Source: a virus
Virus record (IMG/VR): IMGVR_UViG_3300027742_000014
Location: 1-45,907 of that record
Direction: 5' to 3' (one strand)
DNA: 45,907 nt
Made by a program: the position numbers and the translations under genes. This document shows positions 21,626 through 28,300 of the stretch, piece after piece (the first letter of the stretch is position 1; every line of letters starts with the position of its first letter). The notes beneath the pieces were generated by a model that made no database searches, was not told where the DNA came from, and saw only the letters and a program-made list of their open reading frames with translations.

Positions 21626-23280
21626 TGCAGATACGGGAATATCTGTCTGAAAAAGGATTTAAGTGGCAAGAGAAGAATCGCAACGGAAAAACAGAAGCGG
21701 TTATGAACTGCCCTTTCTGCGATGACACTCAAAAGAAGTTCGCCATTAACTTAACAACCGGAGCTTTCAAGTGTTTGCACGAAAATTCTTGCGGTGTCAG
21801 GGGGTCATGGTGGGATTTTCAACGAGACTTGGGAGATGAGCCAAAACATCTTGACAGCGAAAAAGCATTTTATAATTACACAAAACCGACATATCAAAAG
21901 CCGAAACCAAAAACTCAAAAGCTGGAAAATGCAGTTGTTGAATATCTCAAAGGAAGGAGGTTTACGGATGAAACTATTAACTATTTCAAAATAGGGCAGT
22001 ACAACGGGAACACGGTAATGATCCCATTTTTCAAAGATGGTGAAATGGTCAATGTGAAATATCGGAGCATTGAAAAAAAAGATATGTGGACAGAGAAAAA
22101 TGCTGAACCCGTGTTATTTAACCGGGACAACATTAAAACGAATGAGCTGATAATCACAGAAGGCGAGTATGATTGTATGGCATTACATCAATATGGGGTC
22201 CCTTCTGTGTCTGTTCCTAACGGCGTTAATGATTTTCGATGGCTGGAAAACGAATGGGAATGGTTGGAAAAATACACAACGATTTATATTTGCTTTGATA
22301 ATGACACGGCAGGGCGGAAAGGGCTGCATGAAATAGTCCAAAGGTTAGGACTTTGGCGGTGTAAGGCAGTCACCTTCCCCCGAAAGGATGCGAATGAATG
22401 CCTGAAGTCCAACATTCCGAAAAGCGAAATGTATGATTGTATAGCAATGGCACAGGACTTTAAACCAGCTATATTAGTAAGCCCTTCTGAATTTATTGAT
22501 GAGGTTAGTTCTCTTTTCAGTTACCCCGATCAACTTAAAGGAATATCAACAGGATGGCAAAAACTGGATAAATTATTGGGTGGTTGGCGTGAATCCGAAT
22601 TGACAGTCTGGAGTGGTCGGAACAGCGCTGGGAAATCCACTATATTGAACCAGGTCTTTTTAAACCTGGCAAAAAGAGACGTTAAAAGTTGTATCGCTTC
22701 GCTTGAAATGAGAGTACCAAAATATTTAAGGTGGGCAGTAATGCAACACACTGGGAAGTCTTTTTTATACCGGAACGATATTAAAAAAGCCCTCGAATGG
22801 ATGACAGGAAAAATTTTCTTAATTAATACCTTGGATGCCCTTAATCCAGAGTCTATACTTGATATATTTGAATATGCCGCCCGGAAATATGGAGTCAAGC
22901 ATTTTTTAATTGACAGCCTCATGAAACTCGACTTTCCAGAAAAAGACGAACTGAAGGAACATAAAAAATTTATTAATCAATTAACCGCCTTCGGTGATAA
23001 ATTCAGGTGTCATATTCACTTAGTAGCCCATCCCCGGAAGGGAATGAAAGACAGCGACAGACCCGGCAAAGTGGATATAATGGGAACGGGACATATAACG
23101 AATTTAGCCCACAATGTATTGATTATGCACCGGCCCGGGGAAGAAGAAGTTGAAGCAGGAGAAAAAAATGGGAAACAAATTCCTGATGCGGTTTTGTATG
23201 TTAAGAAAAACAGAGAGATGGGAACAGAAGGAAGTCTAAAATTAAGGTTTGATCCCGAAACTAAGAAGTTTTACGAGTGA
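21625..23280 (+). CDS. Bifunctional primase-helicase, T7 gp4 type (551 aa)
   Basis: Three domains. Zinc-binding primase module with C29, C32, C50 and C56 (CPFC ... CLHENSC). TOPRIM polymerase with E180 (ITEGEYD) and D226-N-D228 (CFDNDTAGRKG). RecA-like DnaB-family helicase with Walker A GRNSAGKST (332-340) and Walker B FLIDSLMKLD. The size is close to T7 gp4. It makes primers and unwinds DNA at the fork. No DNA polymerase gene was recognised in this window, so the host polymerase is probably used. Confidence 0.93.
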   Translation: MQIREYLSEKGFKWQEKNRNGKTEAVMNCPFCDDTQKKFAINLTTGAFKCLHENSCGVRGSWWDFQRDLGDEPKHLDSEKAFYNYTKPTYQKPKPKTQKLENAVVEYLKGRRFTDETINYFKIGQYNGNTVMIPFFKDGEMVNVKYRSIEKKDMWTEKNAEPVLFNRDNIKTNELIITEGEYDCMALHQYGVPSVSVPNGVNDFRWLENEWEWLEKYTTIYICFDNDTAGRKGLHEIVQRLGLWRCKAVTFPRKDANECLKSNIPKSEMYDCIAMAQDFKPAILVSPSEFIDEVSSLFSYPDQLKGISTGWQKLDKLLGGWRESELTVWSGRNSAGKSTILNQVFLNLAKRDVKSCIASLEMRVPKYLRWAVMQHTGKSFLYRNDIKKALEWMTGKIFLINTLDALNPESILDIFEYAARKYGVKHFLIDSLMKLDFPEKDELKEHKKFINQLTAFGDKFRCHIHLVAHPRKGMKDSDRPGKVDIMGTGHITNLAHNVLIMHRPGEEEVEAGEKNGKQIPDAVLYVKKNREMGTEGSLKLRFDPETKKFYE

Positions 23281-23284
23281 GACA

Positions 23285-23485
23285 ATGAAGATATTATTTA
23301 CAGGCACATTTAATTATCATGGAGAGGTCTCAGTTGTTTACCGTTACGCTAAAACAGAACGGCAAGCATGGGGTTTGATGTGCAGGAGGTTAGCTAAGAA
23401 ATACAGAGTCTTGCCAAGCGTAACAACAGGCTATTTTAACGGAAGCCAGGATAATTTTAAAATAAAAAAAGAGGTGAAGAGATGA
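23285..23485 (+). CDS. Small protein, unknown (66 aa)
   Basis: Start at ATG 23285 just after the helicase stop; an in-frame ATG at 23249 lies within the helicase gene. Beta-alpha-beta-like sequence (ILFTGTFNYHGEVSVVYRYA ... QAWGLMCRRLAKK). Overlaps the methyltransferase by four bases. No family recognised. Confidence 0.6.
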   Translation: MKILFTGTFNYHGEVSVVYRYAKTERQAWGLMCRRLAKKYRVLPSVTTGYFNGSQDNFKIKKEVKR

Positions 23486-24195
23486 TAATAAAAACCGATG
23501 TTGCTAACATTTTAGGAAATTCAGAAATAGTAGGGAACAGGCTTTATTTACCACCCGAGAAGCTTGAAAGAAAAGTATATTTAGCCGTGAATAAAACGCT
23601 TGAGGCTGTTGGTGGTAAATGGAACAGAAAATATAAGGCGCATGTTTTCTTAGATTCTCCTGAAGAAATAATAGAAGAAATCCTTTTAGCGGAAGAATAT
23701 ACGGATAGTAAAAAAGAATATCAATTTTTTGAAACGCCGGAACATATTGCAAAACAACTCGTTGAAATGGCTGGTATTAAATATAATGATAAAGTATTAG
23801 AACCAAGTGCGGGGAGAGGAGCAATCGCAAGATACATTCCATACTGTGATTGTGTGGAATTAAATCCGGATAATAGACAATATTTATTAGATACCGGTTT
23901 TAATGTACGGGGGGAAGATTTTTTAACGTATGATGAAAAATACAATGTAATCGTCGCAAATCCTCCATTCACAAAACAACAAGACATAGATCACGTGAAC
24001 CACATGCTTGATCTTGCCCCGAGAGTTGTTTCGATTATGTCCAGTAGTGTCATGTTCAGGACTAATAAAAAAACAGAACAATTTAGAGATAAAATAACTA
24101 AACTTAATGGGAAATTTATTAAATTGCCAGAGAAATCTTTTAAAGAAAGTGGAACAAACGTAAATACTTGTATTGTTTATGTTGATAAAAGTTAA
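23482..24195 (+). CDS. DNA N6-adenine (or N4-cytosine) methyltransferase (237 aa)
   Basis: SAM-binding motif I VLEPSAGRGAI (105-115) and catalytic motif IV NPPF (160-163) are intact, in the order of amino-methyltransferases with an N-terminal ~80-residue extension. The end of the protein (NTCIVYVDK) fits the family's last strand. It probably protects phage DNA from host restriction or marks replicated DNA. No restriction enzyme gene is adjacent. Confidence 0.87.
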   Translation: MIIKTDVANILGNSEIVGNRLYLPPEKLERKVYLAVNKTLEAVGGKWNRKYKAHVFLDSPEEIIEEILLAEEYTDSKKEYQFFETPEHIAKQLVEMAGIKYNDKVLEPSAGRGAIARYIPYCDCVELNPDNRQYLLDTGFNVRGEDFLTYDEKYNVIVANPPFTKQQDIDHVNHMLDLAPRVVSIMSSSVMFRTNKKTEQFRDKITKLNGKFIKLPEKSFKESGTNVNTCIVYVDKS

Positions 24196-24219
24196 CAAAA
24201 TCAGAAAGGAGGTGAAGAA

Positions 24220-24561
24220 ATGAAAAAGCAAACAGATTATTTAATAGTGGCAATGACGATATATGCGATTCTTGTTTTATGTGTTGGGGGAGCATATTCA
24301 GGACAACGCTACAATCCTATGTCAGGCAGATTCGAAACTGTGTCGCCGGGGGATAGTCTTCAGTATAATGCTATGGAAAATCAATTCCAATATGCCCCTC
24401 AAAATAGTTTAAACAGATATAATGCCATGGAAGATCGTTTCGAGCTTGCGCCTGATAGTTCTGCGCTGCGATATAACACTATGGAAGACGAATGGAGTTA
24501 TGAAAGACCGGGCAGTGATCTGAAATTCAACCCATTTAATAACAGATTTGAGTATGAATAA
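24220..24561 (+). CDS. Exported or membrane-anchored repeat protein (113 aa)
   Basis: ATG behind AAAGGAGGTGAAG. A hydrophobic helix at residues ~7-27 (LIVAMTIYAILVLCVGGAYS) is a signal peptide or anchor. From residue 30 on, the protein is five tandem units of ~17 residues, pattern (R/Q)YNxMExxFxxxPxxS. The repeats are aromatic and acidic and would lie outside the cytoplasmic membrane. Possible superinfection exclusion or envelope-binding protein; this is inference. Confidence 0.75.
   Translation: MKKQTDYLIVAMTIYAILVLCVGGAYSGQRYNPMSGRFETVSPGDSLQYNAMENQFQYAPQNSLNRYNAMEDRFELAPDSSALRYNTMEDEWSYERPGSDLKFNPFNNRFEYE
24307..24558 (+). repeat. Coding tandem repeats of the exported protein
   Basis: Five units of about 51-54 bases; the protein pattern is strongly kept (YN, M, F/W, P, S positions) while DNA has diverged, implying selection on the protein. 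Confidence 0.75.
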
Positions 24562-24587
24562 AAAAGCCGGGAGTCGAAACCCCCGGC
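24560..24587 (-). terminator. Rho-independent terminator for the leftward small-gene operon
   Basis: On the minus strand an 8-bp GC-rich stem (24587-24580 with 24573-24566, one G-U pair that works only on this strand) with a 6-base loop is followed by six T (24565-24560). It lies eight bases after the stop of the 49-residue gene. It overlaps the 3' end of the repeat protein gene region. Confidence 0.85.
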
Positions 24588-24595
24588 CATGTAAA

Positions 24596-24745
24596 TTAAC
24601 GCTGCTCCTTTTCGATCGTTATTACTTCCCCCGGCTGCAAATTAACAACCAGTTTGAAGACATGCTTAGCAAATCTGAAGTTACCCTTTTTTATCAGAGC
24701 AATAAACCAGGTACTTTCACCGTTTCGTTTCGTGATTCTCCACAT
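24596..24745 (-). CDS. Small protein, unknown (49 aa)
   Basis: Start at 24745 (MWRITKRNGESTWF), chosen because AGGAGGT lies 6-7 bases upstream; an in-frame ATG at 24784 has no such site. Basic, beta-rich (FRFAKHVFKLVVNLQPGEVI). Last gene of a leftward four-gene operon. Confidence 0.6.
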   Translation of the reverse strand: MWRITKRNGESTWFIALIKKGNFRFAKHVFKLVVNLQPGEVITIEKEQR

Positions 24746-24746
24746 C

Positions 24747-24974
24747 TTATACCTCCTGTTTTCCGAATCCGCAAAGCCATTCAATTACTGTGCCTCGTGG
24801 GACTAATTCATTGATTTTGATTACCGGTCTCACTTCATCAGGATCAAACGGACAAGGTTTTGTCATTTTCGCAAGTTCGGAGCGCTTATTTGCAGTCAAG
24901 AACTTGGCATAAAAATCAATTTGTTCCTTTTGTATTTCGATAGCTTCACTATATGTCATCTTAAACATTTTCAT
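24747..24974 (-). CDS. Small protein, unknown (75 aa)
   Basis: ATG 24974 overlaps the preceding TGA (ATGA); a second ATG at 24968 is better spaced from AGGAGGT. The N-terminal helix is acidic (SEAIEIQKEQIDFYAKFL) and the second half has VRPVIKINELVPRGTVIEW. No domain recognised. Confidence 0.6.
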   Translation of the reverse strand: MKMFKMTYSEAIEIQKEQIDFYAKFLTANKRSELAKMTKPCPFDPDEVRPVIKINELVPRGTVIEWLCGFGKQEV

Positions 24975-25117
24975 ACCTCCTCTTTAAATTCTATTTTCAG
25001 AAAACAACTTGCCCGGCCAAACAAAAACTTAACTTTTTTGCTGGCCGCTTTTTGCGTGCTTGCAACCACAGTTCTTATAGTCTCGTTGTCTGCATTTATT
25101 ACGTTGTAGCGTTTCAT
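24971..25117 (-). CDS. Small basic protein (48 aa)
   Basis: ATG at 25117 behind GGGGGAAAG. Begins MKRYNVINADNETIRTVVAS, then a basic stretch (KAASKKVKFLFGR). Its last codons contain the ribosome binding site of the next gene. Unknown function. Confidence 0.5.
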   Translation of the reverse strand: MKRYNVINADNETIRTVVASTQKAASKKVKFLFGRASCFLKIEFKEEV

Positions 25118-25129
25118 TTTCTTTCCCCC

Positions 25130-25291
25130 TTATGATTTAAATGTTTTATTGTGAATATCCCATAACTGCGTGATTTTTATGTTTGATATGGGGCGGTATT
25201 TGGTGTTGACTACATTGTAAAGAATTGCCGCCCGGATTTTCTTTTCATTTTTCTCATAGGCTTCATAAATCCTTTTGTATAGATATTGCAT
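25130..25291 (-). CDS. Small helical basic protein (53 aa)
   Basis: Start at 25291 (MQYLYKRIYEAYEKNE) with GGAG 8 bases upstream; the in-frame ATG at 25318 overlaps the rightward promoter and is unlikely. First gene of the leftward small operon. No domain recognised. Confidence 0.5.
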   Translation of the reverse strand: MQYLYKRIYEAYEKNEKKIRAAILYNVVNTKYRPISNIKITQLWDIHNKTFKS

Positions 25292-25311
25292 TTTTATATC
25301 TCCGTTTTTTC

Positions 25312-25339
25312 TTGACATTTCTGTCAGTTAGTGTATAGT
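25312..25339 (+). promoter_or_regulatory. Strong rightward promoter
   Basis: TTGACA (25312-25317) and TATAGT (25334-25339) with 16 bases between. TGACATTTCTGTCA at 25313-25326 is dyad-symmetric (TGACA ... TGTCA). The TCAGTT.GTG word is shared with the promoter at 16435, suggesting common control. Confidence 0.7.
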
Positions 25340-25381
25340 TATGTTATGACATCTTTAAAACATCGGTAAATCTATTCCAGG

Positions 25382-25624
25382 ATGAAAGCCCGCAAGAAAA
25401 TTAAAGAGGTTATACTTGGGTTAACTTGGAATGATGTTGTCCATCACATTGATGGGGATCCCTTTAACAACGATATTAATAACCTTGCCGTTATGGAAAG
25501 GGATGAACATATAAAATACCATAGTAAAATAAGTGAAGCGTGGGGCCCATCTGAAAAATCCATTACTCAACGTTTCAAAGAACTAAATAGCCTGCTTGTT
25601 TTATACAATGACGGTTTAATATAA
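25382..25624 (+). CDS. Small HNH_3-type endonuclease-like protein (80 aa)
   Basis: First gene after the 25312 promoter. VVHHIDGDPFNNDINNLAVM (19-38) and HIKYH are the core of HNH_3 homing endonucleases. There is no attached DNA-binding domain (NUMOD or AP2), so it is either a minimal nuclease or a remnant of a longer one. The ribosome binding site is weak (CCAGG). Confidence 0.65.
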   Translation: MKARKKIKEVILGLTWNDVVHHIDGDPFNNDINNLAVMERDEHIKYHSKISEAWGPSEKSITQRFKELNSLLVLYNDGLI

Positions 25625-26001
25625 TTACATTTATTGTGCCAGGAACTCAAAAAAACAATAAATCTAAAAAGTGTAATAATAACATAAACATAAAGGTGAA
25701 AAGAAAAAACTTGACATTATAAATCAATAGGGTAAAATGCTAAAAAGTGGTGATATTCATAGGTGAGAAAATCAGAATCAGCCGGAAACGCAGTAAATAA
25801 AACAGAAGATCGAGTCAAAGTTTACATAACGTCCCCGGAATAGTCAATGAAATCAATGCAACGATACGAAAACAGGCAAAATAACGGTGAAAACGTGAAA
25901 ATAACCACAAATAGTCTAAAACTCAAAACTGCGGATAAAACAGTTGATAGACCAGGAAGCAATCTCAATTAATGTAGTGATATTAACCGCAAAGGTGTAT
26001 C
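25625..26001 (+). other. A-rich noncoding stretch with promoter
   Basis: 377 bases with no convincing gene. The plus strand is very A-rich and T-poor, with repeated short words (GAAAACGTGAAAATAAC, AAACAGGCAAAATAAC, GGATAAAACAG). A 26-codon GTG frame begins near 25762 without a good ribosome binding site. It may be a long untranslated leader for the terminase small subunit gene or a replication or packaging element. Confidence 0.5.
25711..25738 (+). promoter_or_regulatory. Strong promoter upstream of the packaging genes
   Basis: TTGACA (25711-25716) and TAAAAT (25733-25738), spacer 16. This is the last good rightward promoter found before the small terminase, portal and capsid genes. Confidence 0.7.
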
Positions 26002-26532
26002 ATGGCAATAAGTAAAACAAACCCAACCAAGAAATCCAATAAGTCAAACAATCGCCCAGAATCATACATAAACACAGAAAACGGCCAGATTAGATTAATA
26101 TCTATAATTGACCCACTTGACGCTAATAACAAAGGGATTGATGTTAAAAAAGCCTTAGAACTAAGACAACAGGGCGTTACCTATACAGACATAGGCAAAG
26201 TATTCAATGTAAGTAAACAAGCTGTAGAACAAGCATTGAGACCGTATAAAGGTAAGTTCCGGCAGTTAGAGCAATATAAAGTCAATAGAGCCGATATATT
26301 AGCGGAGATACAACTGGAGATATTAAAGAGTCTTGACTGCGACTCAATTAAAAAGGCTTCGGCCTATCAACGTATTGGAATGTATGGCATTTTGTATGAT
26401 AAGGAGCGACTCGAAAGAGGAGAATCCACGGAGAATGTAAGTGTAATAGTGGGTGCAATCCAGGAATTGAGGGATAAGCGGCGAACCGTAACTGTGGATA
26501 AGTCTGTGGATAAGTCCAGGGATAGCACATGA
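26002..26532 (+). CDS. Terminase small subunit-like protein (176 aa)
   Basis: ATG behind AAAGGTG. A polar N-terminal arm (~1-40), then an HTH (KKALELRQQGVTYTDIGKVF, ~49-68) and a helical region (RADILAEIQLEILKSL, then YGILYDKERLERGES) similar to phage small terminases, which recognise packaging sites and recruit the large subunit. The C-terminus (TVTVDKSVDKSRDST) is coded by DnaA-box DNA. The large subunit is 1.8 kb downstream. Confidence 0.65.
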   Translation: MAISKTNPTKKSNKSNNRPESYINTENGQIRLISIIDPLDANNKGIDVKKALELRQQGVTYTDIGKVFNVSKQAVEQALRPYKGKFRQLEQYKVNRADILAEIQLEILKSLDCDSIKKASAYQRIGMYGILYDKERLERGESTENVSVIVGAIQELRDKRRTVTVDKSVDKSRDST

Positions 26533-26720
26533 TAATTATGTTGATAACTAATAGTCAGGGTTCCGGGGGGTTACATTTAATGGAATGTCCGATAAGCTTC
26601 TTTATGTAAACTTTGCTGTGGATAAGGTAATAAGCATGCTTATCTGTGAGGAAGGGCCGAGGGGGGGTGGAGGGGGTTCGAATATATGTTATATCCCCTC
26701 GATTAACTGGAAAAACAAAA
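26493..26720. other. Candidate replication origin: DnaA-box cluster, palindrome, G-rich tract
   Basis: TGTGGATAA, the complement of the perfect DnaA box TTATCCACA, occurs at 26493-26501, 26505-26513 and 26617-26625. Next come a 14-bp palindrome ATAAGCATGCTTAT (26630-26643), a G-rich tract able to form a G-quadruplex (26654-26676, four runs of at least three G), and AT-rich DNA (26681-26694). Bases 26533-26764 hold no supported gene. Host DnaA binding is likely; origin function is inferred. Confidence 0.55.
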
Positions 26721-26764
26721 AGTTTGTCCTATAGGCTTAGCTATATTACGACAAAAAGGTAAAT

Positions 26765-26983
26765 ATGGGTCAATTTAAAGGATATGGCATGGGTTTTAAG
26801 GTGGGAGACAACAGGATACAGGGTCTTCCAAGACCAAGGTTTGTACTCACGATTAAGTTGGGAGATATAGCTGAGGCAAGAGGGTGTTCTACGAGGACGG
26901 TAAAGCGTGCGATAGAGTCTGGTGATTTGGATGTGTATGATTTAAAGTCGTTAGCGAGGTATATATTAAGATGGGATCAGTAA
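26765..26983 (+). CDS. Small HTH (AlpA/MerR-like) DNA-binding protein (72 aa)
   Basis: ATG behind AAAGGTAAAT. Residues ~30-55 (IKLGDIAEARGCSTRTVKRA) form an HTH of the excisionase/MerR type, with a short C-terminal basic helix. It follows the candidate origin, so it may bind there; role unknown. Confidence 0.65.
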   Translation: MGQFKGYGMGFKVGDNRIQGLPRPRFVLTIKLGDIAEARGCSTRTVKRAIESGDLDVYDLKSLARYILRWDQ

Positions 26984-27135
26984 TGGGGCCAGTAGACGGG
27001 TCATTAGAGAAATTGTTTGCTAATACATGGAATAAAAACGATATGGGGCAACCACGCCGGACAGAGACGGAAAAGACCCAAGCATACGTTCCCCGCGTTC
27101 GAGTAAGCGACGAGGAGGAAAATAGGCGGCTGTAA
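26971..27135 (+). CDS. Small charged protein (54 or 50 aa)
   Basis: ATG 26971 or, more compactly, ATG 26983 overlapping the previous stop (TAATG). Polar N-terminus (GPVDGSLEKLFANTWNKND) and an Arg/Glu-rich end (RVRVSDEEENRRL). No domain recognised. Confidence 0.45.
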   Translation: MGSVMGPVDGSLEKLFANTWNKNDMGQPRRTETEKTQAYVPRVRVSDEEENRRL

Positions 27136-27152
27136 GCCGGAGAAGAAGTAAA

Positions 27153-27329
27153 ATGATAAAAAGACTAAAAATAGGGGAAGATATAAAAGTATTTTTGAAA
27201 GGTGAAAGTCCTTGGGGAGTTATTATAAAGATTATTGACAAGACCCATATTGAAGCAAGAATTAATAACCATCTTGTAAACACCCAAGAACATGGGGCGT
27301 CTTATGGAGATGTGGGGCTTCTTTTATAG
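27153..27329 (+). CDS. Small beta-rich protein (58 aa)
   Basis: ATG behind GGAGAAGAAG. Reads as a small beta-barrel (KIGEDIKVFLKGESPWGVII) with a short C-terminal part (EHGASYGDVGLLL). Size and pattern resemble small RNA/DNA-binding barrels, without proof. Confidence 0.55.
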   Translation: MIKRLKIGEDIKVFLKGESPWGVIIKIIDKTHIEARINNHLVNTQEHGASYGDVGLLL

Positions 27330-27351
27330 CACATATTTGGAATAAGGAATA

Positions 27352-27690
27352 ATGAAGATACCGGAGCAGTTGAAAATAGGTGGGCACACATTTAAAATAG
27401 AATATCCGTATTTCTTTTTAGAGCGAAGTGATATAGATGGGCATACTGATTTTTGTGCTGATAAAATTTTTATTTCAAATGTAAACAGTGCTGGCATAGA
27501 GAATCATCCTGATTATGTAGAGCAAGTCTTTTGGCATGAGATTTTTCATGTGATAAATCAAGTATATTGTTGCAATGGTATTGAAAATTCAACTAATAAC
27601 GGAGAATTCATGATGGATGGTTTGGCACAAGGATTATTACAGGTTTTGAAGGACAATTTTAAAGAGTTGGAGATAAAAGATGAGTTGTGA
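27352..27690 (+). CDS. Small zinc metallopeptidase-like protein (112 aa)
   Basis: Contains HExxH as WHEIFHVIN (~61-69), preceded by an edge strand (ADKIFISN) and followed by a helix with a possible third ligand (GEFMMDGLAQ). This matches the compact minigluzincin/SprT-ImmA-like phage proteins. It may cleave a repressor or virion protein, or simply bind zinc. Overlaps the next gene by 11 bases. Confidence 0.7.
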   Translation: MKIPEQLKIGGHTFKIEYPYFFLERSDIDGHTDFCADKIFISNVNSAGIENHPDYVEQVFWHEIFHVINQVYCCNGIENSTNNGEFMMDGLAQGLLQVLKDNFKELEIKDEL

Positions 27691-27913
27691 GCTTTGTGAG
27701 ACGGTTTTTGAAAGAGACCTGGGAGATTTTTATATACTCACATGCAGAACATGTAAAGTGCCTATGATCGTTTTAAAAGAACATCGGACTATTTTAACGA
27801 AGGAAGAGGAAATTGAAGTTGAGAATATTCGTAAGTCTTTGTTTCCTGATAAAGTTTTTCGCGATATTGGTATGAGAAGCCAGCCGGATCACTGGCATGA
27901 ACACTTAATATAG
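27680..27913 (+). CDS. Small two-cysteine-pair protein (77 aa)
   Basis: Cysteine pairs CELC (3-6) and CRTC (22-25) suggest a zinc knuckle, followed by an acidic helix and a C-terminal PDHWHEHLI, a His-rich ending I recognise from short phage proteins near the packaging genes. Function unknown. Confidence 0.65.
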   Translation: MSCELCETVFERDLGDFYILTCRTCKVPMIVLKEHRTILTKEEEIEVENIRKSLFPDKVFRDIGMRSQPDHWHEHLI

Positions 27914-27923
27914 GAGGCGAACA

Positions 27924-28067
27924 ATGCCGTTACCCCGACGCAGGAAAAATGAGAAGCGTTCCGAGTTTATTTCCAGGTTTATGGAGAACAAACGGATGCG
28001 GGAAGAGTTTCACAGCCAAAAACAGCGTTTAGCAGTGGCTTACAGTACTTGGAGGAAGAAGAAATGA
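27924..28067 (+). CDS. Small basic phage protein (47 aa)
   Basis: ATG behind TAGGAGGCG. Ends QKQRLAVAYSTWRKKK, a C-terminal motif common in short phage proteins next to terminase and head genes. Very basic (RRRKNEKR). Start of the next gene overlaps its stop (ATGA). May bind DNA or capsid parts. Confidence 0.65.
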   Translation: MPLPRRRKNEKRSEFISRFMENKRMREEFHSQKQRLAVAYSTWRKKK

Positions 28068-28300
28068 ACAAACCAAACATTTCAAGACCGACTTTAAAAT
28101 TAGATGAAAAATTTTGGCGAGAAGCCAGAACAAGATTAAAATTTGCTGAAGACTTTTCAGTAAAGAAGTTAGAACAGAAAATAAGACAAATGTTTGATGA
28201 AACAAACGCACGTTTTGTTTATAATGAGGGCAGTCTTTATTATATTGACCCCAAAGACGTTAAGGTAAAGGAAGTAAAGCGGGAAGAATGGCAGAAATGA
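28064..28300 (+). CDS. Small protein before the terminase (78 aa)
   Basis: Start at ATG 28064 (ATGA overlap; an in-frame ATG at 28049 lies within the upstream gene). Helical and charged (FWREARTRLKFAEDFSVKKL) with a short beta hairpin (RFVYNEGSLYYIDPKDV). Overlaps the terminase gene by 13 bases. Function unknown. Confidence 0.6.
   Translation: MNKPNISRPTLKLDEKFWREARTRLKFAEDFSVKKLEQKIRQMFDETNARFVYNEGSLYYIDPKDVKVKEVKREEWQK

Noticed and set aside
26529-26609. 26-codon frame after the small terminase gene
   Set aside because: Starts by ATGA overlap but lies in the origin-like region, with no separate ribosome binding site or protein-like pattern.
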